The translations under genes and the position numbers were made by a program. Of a stretch of 50,207 bases of DNA, positions 32,904 through 41,753 are shown piece after piece; within the stretch, counting starts at the first letter, position 1, and the number at the start of each line of letters is the position of its first letter. This stretch comes from Ottowia sp. (GTDB lineage Bacteria; Pseudomonadota; Gammaproteobacteria; Burkholderiales; Burkholderiaceae_C), in the NCBI GenBank assembly GCA_023228705.1, contig JALOAS010000014.1, positions 1-50,207 on the forward strand. Reading direction: 5' to 3'. The notes below the pieces were generated by a model. That model searched no databases, was not told the origin of the DNA, and saw nothing but the letters and a program-made list of their open reading frames with translations.

Positions 32904-33986
32904 ATGGCGATGACAGCAAGGAGCACGCAAGGCCCTCAAGGCAAATGGGTCCTGGCGGCCGTGGCAGCAGCGGCGTTTGCGCTGGCCGGCTGCGAAGCCA
33001 CCAACATGCAGATGGGCAGCCCCGGCGCCAAGACCGTGGCCACCGGGGGCGCCGCAGGTGGCACGGCGACCAACGCCAGCGCGGCGCTGGAGTACTGCGA
33101 CGCGCCGCTGGGCACGGTGTCGCTGGTGGAGAATCAGCAGGCGGGCTGGTACACCATCCTGCGCAACGAGTACCGGCTGCCACCCACGGCCAACCTGCTG
33201 CGGCTGCTGGTGCAGCAGTCCAACTGCTTTGTCGTGGTCGAGCGCGGCGCCGCGGGCATGGGCGCCATGAGCCGGGAACGGGAGCTGATGCAGTCCGGCG
33301 AGATGCGCGCGGGCAGCAATTTCGGCAGGGGCCAGATGGTTGCTTCGGACTACGCCATGTCGCCGGAGATCGTGTTCTCCAGCGATGACGCTGGCGGCAT
33401 TGGTGGCCTGCTGGGCGGTCTCATTGGCGGCGGCAGCGGCCGCGCGCTGGCAACGGTTGGCGGCGGCCTGAAGACGCGCGAAGCCGCGGCGCTGCTGACG
33501 CTGGTCGACAACCGCTCGGGCGTGCAGGTGGCCGCAGCCGAAGGCAGTGCGTCCAAGTCCGACCTGAACCTGTTTGGCGGACTGGTTGGGCGTGGCGGCG
33601 GTGCCGGCCTGGGCGGCTACACGAACACGCCGGAGGGCAAGGTGATTGCTGCGGCGTTCATGGACGCGTACAACCAGATGGTGGTGTCGCTGCGCGGCTA
33701 CAGCGCGCAGCGCGTGCCGGGCCAGGGCCTGGGCGGCGGCGGCCGGCTGGGCGTGGACGGCGGTGCAGCGCCCTCGCACACGTCGGCACCCGGTCGGGCC
33801 AGCGGCGCCATGTCGGTCCGCGATGCGCAGCGCCGGCTGAACCAGCTGGGCTACAACGTGGGCACGCCCGACGGCGCCATTGGCCCCAACACGGCCGCCG
33901 GGTTGCGCGCGTTCCAGCGCGACAATGGGCTGCAGCCGACCGGCCGCCTGGACGCGCCCACGCGTGACGCGCTGGGCCGCTACTGA
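32904..33986 (+). CDS. CsgG-like outer-membrane lipoprotein with peptidoglycan-binding domain
   Basis: A 360-aa lipoprotein. The signal ends with the lipobox LAGC near residue 31. A CsgG-like region (about 60-260) includes LVENQQAGWYTIL, NCFVVVERG and a Gly-rich membrane segment (GGLLGGLIGGGSGRAL). A Gly/Pro linker is followed by a C-terminal PG_binding_1 module (VRDAQRRLNQLGYNVGTPDG, about 300-358). CsgG proteins form secretion pores; the extra domain would anchor the protein to the wall. The start ATG at 32904 has a weak purine-rich SD (GCAGGAGAT). Confidence 0.82.
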   Translation: MAMTARSTQGPQGKWVLAAVAAAAFALAGCEATNMQMGSPGAKTVATGGAAGGTATNASAALEYCDAPLGTVSLVENQQAGWYTILRNEYRLPPTANLLRLLVQQSNCFVVVERGAAGMGAMSRERELMQSGEMRAGSNFGRGQMVASDYAMSPEIVFSSDDAGGIGGLLGGLIGGGSGRALATVGGGLKTREAAALLTLVDNRSGVQVAAAEGSASKSDLNLFGGLVGRGGGAGLGGYTNTPEGKVIAAAFMDAYNQMVVSLRGYSAQRVPGQGLGGGGRLGVDGGAAPSHTSAPGRASGAMSVRDAQRRLNQLGYNVGTPDGAIGPNTAAGLRAFQRDNGLQPTGRLDAPTRDALGRY

Positions 33987-34176
33987 ACCAGCAGCCCGGC
34001 CGCGGGCCCGGACGTCGCTCGCGCCGCCGGGAGCCATCGCTGCGGCCGGGCCATGCGACACAGGCTGGACGAACGTCGCAGACCGCCTGTAGCGCTCGGC
34101 AGGCGCTGGTGCCGGGCACGCCCGCCGCATGAGTCGGCAGGCATGCGCTGTCTTGCCGAGCCGCGCGTGACACCCC

Positions 34177-34202
34177 TTTCGTGCATTCATTTCGTGCATT
34201 CA
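34177..34202 (+). repeat. Perfect tandem 13-bp repeat upstream of livH
   Basis: TTTCGTGCATTCA occurs twice head to tail with no gap, 6 bp before the palindrome at 34208. Direct repeats at such a place often bind activators. Confidence 0.75.
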
Positions 34203-34207
34203 GTTAC

Positions 34208-34223
34208 CGACTGCCGGCAGTCG
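34208..34223. promoter_or_regulatory. Putative operator palindrome of the liv operon
   Basis: CGACTGCCGGCAGTCG is a perfect 16-bp inverted repeat. It ends 2 bp before a -10-like TACACT (34226-34231) and about 80 bp before the livH start. A dimeric repressor bound here would cover the core promoter. The regulator is not in the window. Confidence 0.55.
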
Positions 34224-34302
34224 ATTACACTGTGACGCGCATCGGGTGCCTGCACGCGCAGTGCACGGACAACGACAAACAGGACAACCGAGGGGAGACC
34301 AG

Positions 34303-35178
34303 GTGCAGATTGTCCAACTGCTGATCAGCGGTGTGGCGCAGGGTTGTATCTACGGCCTGGTTGCGCTGAGCTTCGTGCTGATCTACAAGGCCACGGAAGT
34401 GGTCAGTTTTGCCCAGGGCGACCTCATGATGGTCGGTGCCTTTTGCGGGCTGGCGCTGCTGACGGCGCTGCATTTCCCGTTTTGGCTGGCGGTGCTGGCC
34501 AGCCTGGCAGCCATGTGGATCGTGGGCATGCTGCTGGAGCGCATCGTCATCCAGCCCATCCTGGGCGAGCCGGTGTTCTCGGTCATCATGGTGACCTTTG
34601 GGCTGGGCTACGTGGCGCGTGGTGCCATCACCATGATTCCTGGCATAGGCACCGATACCAGCGTGCTGCCGGTGCCGTACAAGGGCCAGGTCTGGCAGTT
34701 GGGCGGGCTCATCGTCAGCGCCGAGCAGGCCATGGTCATCGTTGTCACGGTGCTGCTGAGCCTGCTGCTGTTTGCGCTGTTCCGCTACAGCAAGCTGGGC
34801 ATTGCCATGCAGGCCACCTCGCAGAACCAGCTGGCGGCCTACTACATGGGCATTCCGGTGCGCCGCATCAACGGACTGGTGTGGGGGCTGGCGGCGGCGG
34901 TGGCGGCCATTGCCGGGCTGCTGCTGGCGCCCATCACCTTTGTCTACGCCAACATGGGCTTCATCGGGCTGAAGGCGTTCCCGGCGGCGGTGGTGGGCGG
35001 CTTTGGCAGCTTACCGGGCGCCATTGTGGGTGGCGTGATCATCGGCGTCATCGAATCCCTGTCCGGGTTCTACCTGCCCGAGGGCTTCAAGGACGTGGCG
35101 GCGTACGTCGTCGTGCTCATCATGCTCATGGTCATGCCCAATGGCCTGTTTGGCGAACGCCTGGTCAAGAAAGTCTGA
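34303..35178 (+). CDS. livH: Branched-chain amino acid-type ABC permease LivH
   Basis: A 291-aa permease of the LivH family with about eight membrane segments. QLLISGVAQGCIYGLVALSF at the N-terminus and GGFGSLPGAIVGGVIIGVIE near residue 240 are family hallmarks. The start is GTG at 34303, with GGGGAG about 7 nt upstream. It heads a livH-livM-livG-livF-ligase-binding protein operon, separated from livM by 181 bp without a gene. Confidence 0.93.
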   Translation: MQIVQLLISGVAQGCIYGLVALSFVLIYKATEVVSFAQGDLMMVGAFCGLALLTALHFPFWLAVLASLAAMWIVGMLLERIVIQPILGEPVFSVIMVTFGLGYVARGAITMIPGIGTDTSVLPVPYKGQVWQLGGLIVSAEQAMVIVVTVLLSLLLFALFRYSKLGIAMQATSQNQLAAYYMGIPVRRINGLVWGLAAAVAAIAGLLLAPITFVYANMGFIGLKAFPAAVVGGFGSLPGAIVGGVIIGVIESLSGFYLPEGFKDVAAYVVVLIMLMVMPNGLFGERLVKKV

Positions 35179-35359
35179 GAGCTTGAGAAAGAATACCGCG
35201 AACATGCCCGCTTTGACCGCCCAAACCCGCCCACTCCGCGTTGCAAATGCTCGCCATGGCACGGGCCATGCCTGCGCTTTGCGTCTTGATTGGACGGGCT
35301 TTGGCGATCCTCTCGGGCGCGATCAATTCATTCTCAAGCTCTGAGGGGCGACACCCACC

Positions 35360-36436
35360 ATGCGCTTCATCTTCAAGACCAGCTACGACCAGGACATCCG
35401 CCTGGCCAAGCACGGCGGCCACCAGTTCTGGTACGGCTTGCTGCTGGTGCTGCTGTTGGCGGCGCCCTGGTGGCTGCCCGAGTACTGGCTGGCGCAGCTG
35501 ACCTTCGTGCTCATCTACGGCATTGCCGGCCTGGGCCTGATGCTGCTGACCGGGTACACGGGCCTGTTTTCCATCGGCCATGCCGCGTTCTTTGGCGTGG
35601 GCGCGTATGCCGAGGCCATCCTGGTTGCAGCCGGGCTGCCGTTCCCGCTGGCCATGGCCTGTGCCGCGGTGCTGGCCGGCGCGGTGGGCATCATCGTCGG
35701 CCTGCCGGCGCTGCGCGTCAAGGGCATCTACCTGGCCATTGCCACGCTGGCCTTTGGCTTCATCGTCGAGGAAGTCTTTGCGCGCTGGGAGAGCGTGACC
35801 GGGGGCAACGCCGGCATGATGGTTGATACGCCGGCGCTGTTTGGGCGGGAGATCGACTCCAGCGGCGGCTTTTACTTCATCTGCCTGGTGACGGCGGTGC
35901 TGTGCACGCTGGGCGTGCTCAACCTGCTGCGCGCGCCCACCGGCCGCGCCTTTGTCGCCATCCGCGATTCGGAGATCTCGGCGCAGGCGCTGGGCATCAA
36001 CCTGGCCTGGTACAAGACGCTGGCGTTCGTGCTGTCGGCCGCGCTGACCGGGCTCGCCGGCGCGCTGTACGGGCACAAGATCATGTTCCTGTCGCCCGAG
36101 CAGTTTGACATCATCCAGTCCATAGACCTGCTGCTGCTGGTGGTGATCGGCGGGCTGGGGTCGGTGCACGGCGCGTTCCTGGGCGCGGCGTTCCTGATCG
36201 CCATGCCGCAGTTGATCAGCCTGGGCAAGGACTGGCTGCCGGCAGTCGTTGGCCAGGCGCCGGGGCTGCAGGTGTTTGTCTATGGCGTGGTGCTGATTGC
36301 CTTCGTGCTGTTCGAGCCCATGGGCATCTACGGGCGCTGGCTCAAGATGCGCACCTGGCTGCAGATGTTCCCGTTCTATGAAAAAGGCATGTTCAGGCGC
36401 CAGAAATCGTTCCAGAAGTCGGAGCGGCTGCGATGA
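35360..36436 (+). CDS. livM: Branched-chain amino acid-type ABC permease LivM
   Basis: A 358-aa permease of the LivM family. It has a cytoplasmic N-terminal stretch, multiple membrane segments, and the conserved GLGLMLLTGYTGLFSIGHAA motif near residue 55. VKGIYLAIATLAFGFI and GGLGSVHGAFLGA are also conserved. It overlaps livG by ATGA (4 bp). A long basic tail after residue 335 is typical of this subgroup. Confidence 0.93.
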   Translation: MRFIFKTSYDQDIRLAKHGGHQFWYGLLLVLLLAAPWWLPEYWLAQLTFVLIYGIAGLGLMLLTGYTGLFSIGHAAFFGVGAYAEAILVAAGLPFPLAMACAAVLAGAVGIIVGLPALRVKGIYLAIATLAFGFIVEEVFARWESVTGGNAGMMVDTPALFGREIDSSGGFYFICLVTAVLCTLGVLNLLRAPTGRAFVAIRDSEISAQALGINLAWYKTLAFVLSAALTGLAGALYGHKIMFLSPEQFDIIQSIDLLLLVVIGGLGSVHGAFLGAAFLIAMPQLISLGKDWLPAVVGQAPGLQVFVYGVVLIAFVLFEPMGIYGRWLKMRTWLQMFPFYEKGMFRRQKSFQKSERLR

Positions 36437-37272
36437 GCAGCAAGCGGGACGGCAAGGGCGGCGCGGGCGAGGTGCTGCTGTCGGTGCGCAACCTGGGCGT
36501 GGTCTTTGGCGGCTTGCGTGCCGTGGACGACGTGAGCTTTGACGTGCGCCGCGGCGAGGTGTTCACGCTGATTGGCCCCAACGGCGCCGGCAAGACCACG
36601 GTGTTCAACCTCATCAGCCGCATCTACCAGCCCGGCAGCGGTGAAATCCGCTACCAGGCCGAGGGCGGTGAAGTGCTGTTGACTGCGCAGCCGCCGCACA
36701 AGGTGGCGGCGCTGGGCATTGCGCGCACGTTCCAGAACATCGAGCTGTTCGAGCACGCCAGCGTGTTGCGCAATCTGCTGATCGGCCACCACACGCACCG
36801 GGAGAGCCACTTCTGGGGCGAGCTGCTGTTCACGCCGGCCACGCGGCGCGCCGAGCGCCGCGCACGCGAGGCGGTGGAGCGGATCATCGACTTCCTGGAG
36901 CTGCAAAAATACCGCGACCTGATGGTCAGCGGCCTGCCCTACGGCGTGCGCAAGGTGGTCGAGCTGGGGCGCGCGCTGTGCGCCCGGCCCGATCTGCTGT
37001 TGCTGGACGAGCCCTCGTCCGGGCTGAACGTGGAAGAAACCGACGACATGGCGTTCTGGATCCACGACATCGTGCGCGAGCTGGGCATCACCGTGCTCAT
37101 GGTCGAGCACGACATGCGGCTGGTCTCGCGCGTCTCGGACCGCGTGCTGGCGCTGAACCAGGGGCAGGTGCTGGTCAGCGGCACGCCGACCCAGGTGCAG
37201 GCCAGCGCGGCCGTGGTCGAGGCCTACCTGGGCTCGGCGGAAGACGTGGTGTCGCTGCGGAGGCCAGCATGA
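36433..37272 (+). CDS. livG: ABC transporter ATPase LivG
   Basis: A 279-aa ATPase. Walker A GPNGAGKTT is near residue 49, the Q-loop ARTFQNIELF near 98, and Walker B LLLLDEPSSGLN near 187. The family ending VLVSGTPTQVQASAAVVEAY is present. The signature is degenerate (VSGLPYGVRKVVELGRAL), as is normal in LivG. It overlaps livM and livF by 4 bp each. Confidence 0.93.
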   Translation: MSSKRDGKGGAGEVLLSVRNLGVVFGGLRAVDDVSFDVRRGEVFTLIGPNGAGKTTVFNLISRIYQPGSGEIRYQAEGGEVLLTAQPPHKVAALGIARTFQNIELFEHASVLRNLLIGHHTHRESHFWGELLFTPATRRAERRAREAVERIIDFLELQKYRDLMVSGLPYGVRKVVELGRALCARPDLLLLDEPSSGLNVEETDDMAFWIHDIVRELGITVLMVEHDMRLVSRVSDRVLALNQGQVLVSGTPTQVQASAAVVEAYLGSAEDVVSLRRPA

Positions 37273-38045
37273 CGCACGAGGTCGTGCTCGAACTGCTCAA
37301 CGTGGAGGCCGCGTACGGCCCGGTGCGCGCGCTGCGTGGCGTCAGCCTGCAGGTGCGGCAGGGACGCATTGCCACCGTGCTGGGCAGCAACGGCGCCGGC
37401 AAGACGACCATCCTCAGGACCATCTCCGGCATCGTCGACCCGCGCAAGGGATCGGTCATCTACAAGGGGCAGGACATCACCGCGCGCGACCCGGCCTGGA
37501 TCGTGCGCCAGGGGCTGGTTCACGTGCCCGAGGGACGCGAGGTGTTTCCGCTGCTGTCGGTGCGCGAGAACCTGCTCATGGGCGCGTACACGCGCAGCGA
37601 CCGCGACGCCGTGGCGCGCGACATGGAGCAGGTGTACGCCTACTTTCCCATCCTCAAGGAGCGTGCCGGCCAGGACGCCGGCCTGCTCTCCGGCGGCCAG
37701 CAGCAGATGCTGGCCATCAGCCGCGCGCTCATGGCGCGTCCCGTGCTCATGCTGCTGGACGAGCCCAGCCTGGGCCTGTCACCGCTGCTGACCCGGGAGA
37801 TCTTCGAAATCATCGTGCGCATCAACCGCGAGCGCGGCACCACCATCCTGCTGGTTGAACAAAACGCAAATATGGCGTTAAATGCAGCAGATGACGGCTA
37901 CGTGCTTGAAAACGGCCGTATCGTCATGGAAGACACCTGCGCCGCGCTGCGCGAGAAGGAAGACATCAAGGAGTTCTACCTGGGCATGAAAGACGCCGGT
38001 GTGCGTGGCGAGCGGCGCTGGAAGAAGCGAAAGACGTGGAGGTGA
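37269..38045 (+). CDS. livF: ABC transporter ATPase LivF
   Basis: A 258-aa ATPase. Walker A GSNGAGKTT is near residue 39, the Q-loop HVPEGREVFPLLSV near 88, signature LLSGGQQQMLAI near 141 and Walker B VLMLLDEPSLGLSP near 160. The C-terminal tail is about 20 residues longer and more basic than usual. The ATG at 37269 overlaps the livG stop. The ligase gene follows 7 bp after the stop. Confidence 0.93.
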   Translation: MTHEVVLELLNVEAAYGPVRALRGVSLQVRQGRIATVLGSNGAGKTTILRTISGIVDPRKGSVIYKGQDITARDPAWIVRQGLVHVPEGREVFPLLSVRENLLMGAYTRSDRDAVARDMEQVYAYFPILKERAGQDAGLLSGGQQQMLAISRALMARPVLMLLDEPSLGLSPLLTREIFEIIVRINRERGTTILLVEQNANMALNAADDGYVLENGRIVMEDTCAALREKEDIKEFYLGMKDAGVRGERRWKKRKTWR

Positions 38046-38052
38046 GGCCATC

Positions 38053-39909
38053 ATGAGCGGGCTCTGGGACTTGACGCGACTGCAGGCCAGCGAGGAGATC
38101 ATGATGGCCGGCGAGACCATTCCGGCCATGTTCTGGAACGCGGTGCGCGCACGCGGCGAGCAGGTCTGGCTGCGCGAGAAGGACCTGGGCATCTGGCAGA
38201 GCTGGAGCTGGACGCAGGTGGGTGATGCCGTGGCCGAGGTTGCCGGCGGCCTCATGAGCCTGGGCCTGGCGCCGCAGCAGACCGCATCCATCCTGTCCAA
38301 CACGCGCGTGGAGTGGATACTTGCCGACCTGGCTGTGCTCTCCTGCGGCGGCGTCTCCAACGGCATCTACCCCACCGATGCGCCGGAGCAGGTGCATTAC
38401 CTGTGCCAGGACTCGAGCACGCGCGTGCTCTTTGTCGAGGACGACGAGCAGCTGGACAAGGTGCTGCAGGTGCGGGGCGCATTGCCGCTGTTGCAAAAGA
38501 TCGTGGTCTTTGACATGGACGGCCTGCACGACCTGGACGATGCGCAGGTCATCAGCCTGGACGCGTTGCGCGAGCTGGGGCGCGCCCACAACGCCGCGCA
38601 CCCCGACGTGCTGCAGCAGCGCGTGGCTGCGTGCCGACCAGAGGACGTCGCCATCCTGATTTACACCTCGGGCACCACCGGCCGCCCCAAGGGCGCCATG
38701 CACACGCACGGCGGGCTGGTGTACACCGTGCGCGAGGCAACCCGGTTGCTGCCGCGCGACGCCAGCGACGAATGCATGGGCTTCTTGCCGCTGTGCCACG
38801 TGGCCGAGCGCATGGCCGGCGAATACTTTGCCATCTACACCGGATCCCGGGTCAATTTTGTGGAAAACCCGGACACCGTGCCCGAGAACGTGCGCGAGAT
38901 CGCGCCGACCATCTTCTTTGCCGTGCCGCGCGTGTGGGAGAAGTTTTATTCCGGCGTCACCATTGCGCTGCAGGAGAGCACGCGCCTGCAGCAACTGGCG
39001 TACAGGTGGGCGCTGGGCGTGGGCCAGCGGGTTGCCGACCGCGTGCTGGCCGGCCAGGCCGTGCCCGGCGCGCTCAAGCTGCGCTTCCGGCTCGCGCGCT
39101 GGCTGGTGCTGGACAACGTGCGCAAGCTCATCGGCATCCACCGCGTGCGCTACCTGCTCACCGGTGCCGCGCCCGTCTCGCCCGAGCTCATCCGCTGGTA
39201 CCTGTCACTGGGCATTCCCATGCTGGAGGTCTGGGGCATGACCGAGACCTGCGGCGTCTCCACGCTGGTGCCGGCTGCGCGCATCAAACCGGGCACCATC
39301 GGTCCCGCGGTGGCGTACAACCAGGTGCGCCTGGACCCGGATACAGGGGAGATCCAGGTCAAGGGCAGGAACGTGTTTGCCGGCTACCTCAACCTGCCGG
39401 AGCAGACCGCCGAGGCCTTTACCGAAGACGGCTGGCTGAGGACCGGCGACGTGGGCACGGTGGACGAAGACGGCTACTTCCGCATCGTCGACCGCATGAA
39501 GGACATCATCATCACCGCCGGGGGCAAGAACATCACGCCCAGCCAGATCGAGAACGAGCTCAAGTTCAGCCCCTACATCACCGATGCCGTGGTCATTGGC
39601 GACGGGCGCAAGTACCTGACGGCCATCATCATGATCGACCAGGAAAATGTGGAGAAGTACGCGCAGGACAACGACGTGCCCTTTTCCAACTACGCCAGCC
39701 TCACGCGCGCGCCGGAAATCCAGGCCCTGATCCAGGACGTGGTCGACGAGGTCAACACCAGGTTCGCACGCGTGGAGCAGGTAAAGAAGTTCTTTTTGCT
39801 CGATACCCAGCTCGATGCCGAGGACGAGGAACTGACGCCGACGATGAAGCTCAAGCGTAAGCTGGTGCAAACCAAGTACGCGGAGCAGATAGAAGCCATG
39901 TATGCTTAG
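38053..39909 (+). CDS. Long-chain-type acyl-CoA synthetase (AMP-forming)
   Basis: A 618-aa ligase of the FAA1/FadD15-like branch. The P-loop YTSGTTGRPKGAMHTHGG is near residue 205, the A5 motif WGMTETCG near 395, the A7 motif LRTGDVG near 463 and the A8 hinge DRMKDIIITAGGKNITPSQ near 480. The C-terminal Lys is in TPTMKLKRKLV near 600. It starts 7 bp after livF with GGAGGTGA as SD, so it belongs to the transport operon. The likely role is vectorial activation of the imported carboxylic acid. Confidence 0.9.
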   Translation: MSGLWDLTRLQASEEIMMAGETIPAMFWNAVRARGEQVWLREKDLGIWQSWSWTQVGDAVAEVAGGLMSLGLAPQQTASILSNTRVEWILADLAVLSCGGVSNGIYPTDAPEQVHYLCQDSSTRVLFVEDDEQLDKVLQVRGALPLLQKIVVFDMDGLHDLDDAQVISLDALRELGRAHNAAHPDVLQQRVAACRPEDVAILIYTSGTTGRPKGAMHTHGGLVYTVREATRLLPRDASDECMGFLPLCHVAERMAGEYFAIYTGSRVNFVENPDTVPENVREIAPTIFFAVPRVWEKFYSGVTIALQESTRLQQLAYRWALGVGQRVADRVLAGQAVPGALKLRFRLARWLVLDNVRKLIGIHRVRYLLTGAAPVSPELIRWYLSLGIPMLEVWGMTETCGVSTLVPAARIKPGTIGPAVAYNQVRLDPDTGEIQVKGRNVFAGYLNLPEQTAEAFTEDGWLRTGDVGTVDEDGYFRIVDRMKDIIITAGGKNITPSQIENELKFSPYITDAVVIGDGRKYLTAIIMIDQENVEKYAQDNDVPFSNYASLTRAPEIQALIQDVVDEVNTRFARVEQVKKFFLLDTQLDAEDEELTPTMKLKRKLVQTKYAEQIEAMYA

Positions 39910-39973
39910 CTGAAACAAGAAGAAACCATCCTTTTTATCCTTTTTTCAACAACGACGCGAGGAGATGACAGCC

Positions 39974-41143
39974 ATGTCACTGAAACGAAAGATCCTGTTC
40001 TTTGCCTGCGCGCTGGCGACCAGCACGCTGGTCCTGGCGCAGACGCAGGGCGTGAGCAAGGACACCATCACCATTGGTACCATCCAGGACCTGTCCGGGC
40101 CGCTGGCCGGCTTTGGCAAGCAGGTGCGCGACGGCATGCAGCTGCGCGTGGACGAGCTCAACGAGCAGGGCGGCATAGACGGGCGCAAGGTGGTGCTCAA
40201 GGTGGAAGACTCCGGCTACGACCCCAAGCGCGCCGTGCTGGCGGCGCAGAAGCTGGTCAACCAGGACAAGATCTTCGCCATGCTGGGCCACATCGGCACC
40301 GCCGGCAACGTGGCGACCTTCCCCATCCTGTTCAAGAAGAACGTCATCAACTTCTTCCCGGTGACCGCGGCGCGCCAGATGTACGAGCCCGTGCACCGCA
40401 TGAAGTGGTCGTTTGCCAGCACCTACTATGACCAGGCGCGGCTGGCCGGACCCATCCTGATCAAGGAGAAGAACGCCGAGAACGTGTGCGTCATCTACCA
40501 GGACGACGACTTTGGCCAGGAGGTGCTGCAGGGCGCCGAGGATGCGGTCAAGTCCCTGGGCATGACGCTGGTCGAGAAAACCAGCTTCAAGCGCGGCGCC
40601 ACCGATTTTTCATCGCAGGTGGCCAAAATGAAGGCAGCCAACTGCGACTTCGTCTTCCTGGGCACGCTGATCCGCGAAACCATAGGCACCATAGGCGAGG
40701 CGCGCAAGACCGGCTTTGACCCCGTCTTCTTGGGCACCGCCGGCGCGTACACCGAGCTCATCCACAAGCTGGGCGGCCCGGCCATGGATGGCCTGTACGC
40801 GGCCATGACCGTTGAGCACCCCTACCTGGACGCCGCATCCGACCAGATCCGCTTCTGGGCCAACAAGTACAAGACCAAGTTTGGCGAGGACCCGGCCGTG
40901 TTTTCCGTCTACGGTTACATGATCGTCGGTTATTTTGCGCAGGTGGCCGAAAGCGTTGGCCCCAACCTCACGGCAGACGGCTTTGCCGACGCCATGGAAA
41001 AGGCCACGCTGCCCGCCAACATGTTCGGCGCCGACGAGATGACCTTCTCGCCCACCAAGCACCTGGGCAGCAACCGCTCGCGCCTGTCGCAGATCCAGGA
41101 CGGCCGCTGGGTGGTGGTGTCAGACTACATCGGAGATCATTGA
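39974..41143 (+). CDS. Periplasmic substrate-binding protein of the Liv importer
   Basis: A 389-aa type I periplasmic binding protein with a signal peptide at about residues 1-22 (LFFACALATSTLVLA). The mature protein begins TQGVSKDTITIGTIQDLSGP, typical of the Peripla_BP_6 family. GHIGTAGNVATFPIL and the lobe hinge are recognisable. The start at 39974 was preferred over 39965, because GGAG lies 9 nt upstream of the former and directly abuts the latter. It closes the liv operon. The substrate may be an aromatic or aliphatic acid rather than leucine, because of the ligase next to it. Confidence 0.88.
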   Translation: MSLKRKILFFACALATSTLVLAQTQGVSKDTITIGTIQDLSGPLAGFGKQVRDGMQLRVDELNEQGGIDGRKVVLKVEDSGYDPKRAVLAAQKLVNQDKIFAMLGHIGTAGNVATFPILFKKNVINFFPVTAARQMYEPVHRMKWSFASTYYDQARLAGPILIKEKNAENVCVIYQDDDFGQEVLQGAEDAVKSLGMTLVEKTSFKRGATDFSSQVAKMKAANCDFVFLGTLIRETIGTIGEARKTGFDPVFLGTAGAYTELIHKLGGPAMDGLYAAMTVEHPYLDAASDQIRFWANKYKTKFGEDPAVFSVYGYMIVGYFAQVAESVGPNLTADGFADAMEKATLPANMFGADEMTFSPTKHLGSNRSRLSQIQDGRWVVVSDYIGDH

Positions 41144-41753
41144 TCACGTGACCATGGCGCGCGCCTTTGGGCGCGAGCCTCCGGGTTGCGTGCGGTGGGC
41201 GGCCGGGCAATGGCCGACTCAAAGGCCGGGGGTCGGCAGCTCACGCGCCGCTCGGCAGCGCGCAGCATGGCTGAAGTGATGCTGCGGCCGAGCGTGCCAG
41301 GACTGTCATGGCCTCAGGCTCTCGAGCCGTCTGGGGCGGCTGCAATGATCCCCCTGTCCCGATATCCTGCGCTGCGGCGTGTCGGGCGGCACAATAAAAT
41401 TGTCGGAAATTTCAACCTAGATTCAGTAGTTGGATGCGTTCGAGCGTGCTGCGATGGGCGTGCCAGGCAAGGGTGAGTGCTGCGGCTCCAAAGGTGCCTG
41501 CGCACCTTTGGACAGCACGAACAGAAGCAGCCTCTGGCTGCGGGGCGCCCAGCAAGGGCGACAACGCGGCAGACTACTGTCTGCAAGGCGGAGCAACGCA
41601 GCATGGCGCGTCCAGCGCTGTGCGATCGAGCGCATAGCGTGCTCACCAAAATGGTGTGTTCGTGCAAACTTGGCTTTTCCTTTGATCACAACAAGATATG
41701 CACACCAAGCAGCGCTCGACTGCTGAATCTAGGTTCAAATGACAGGAGACGTC
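41144..41753. other. Intergenic region containing a MITE
   Basis: The 610-bp gap between the liv operon and the acyl-CoA ligase contains a 318-bp inverted-repeat element (41416-41733). Left of it, TAAAAT at 41395-41400 is a possible -10 element. Nothing coding is recognisable. Confidence 0.6.
41416..41733. mobile_element. 318-bp MITE with IS1380-like inverted ends
   Basis: The left end reads CCTAGATTCAGTAGTTG, and the right end, read on the complement, CCTAGATTCAGCAGTCG. That is 11 identical bases, then a partial match. Both ends are flanked by the same 5 bases TTCAA (41411-41415 and 41734-41738), a target-site duplication. Ends starting CCTAGATTC and 5-bp duplications fit the IS1380/ISEcp1 family. 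There is no transposase, so this is a non-autonomous element. A central hairpin with a perfect 10-bp stem (41488-41511, CCAAAGGTGC/GCACCTTTGG) is extended by GTGCTG/CAGCAC. Confidence 0.82.

Larger units (their letters stand above)
33987..34302 (+). other. Intergenic region upstream of livH
   Basis: This 316-bp gap has no recognisable frame. Its last 130 bp hold a tandem 13-bp repeat, a 16-bp palindrome and a -10-like TACACT (34226-34231), together suggesting the regulated promoter of the liv operon. Confidence 0.55.
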
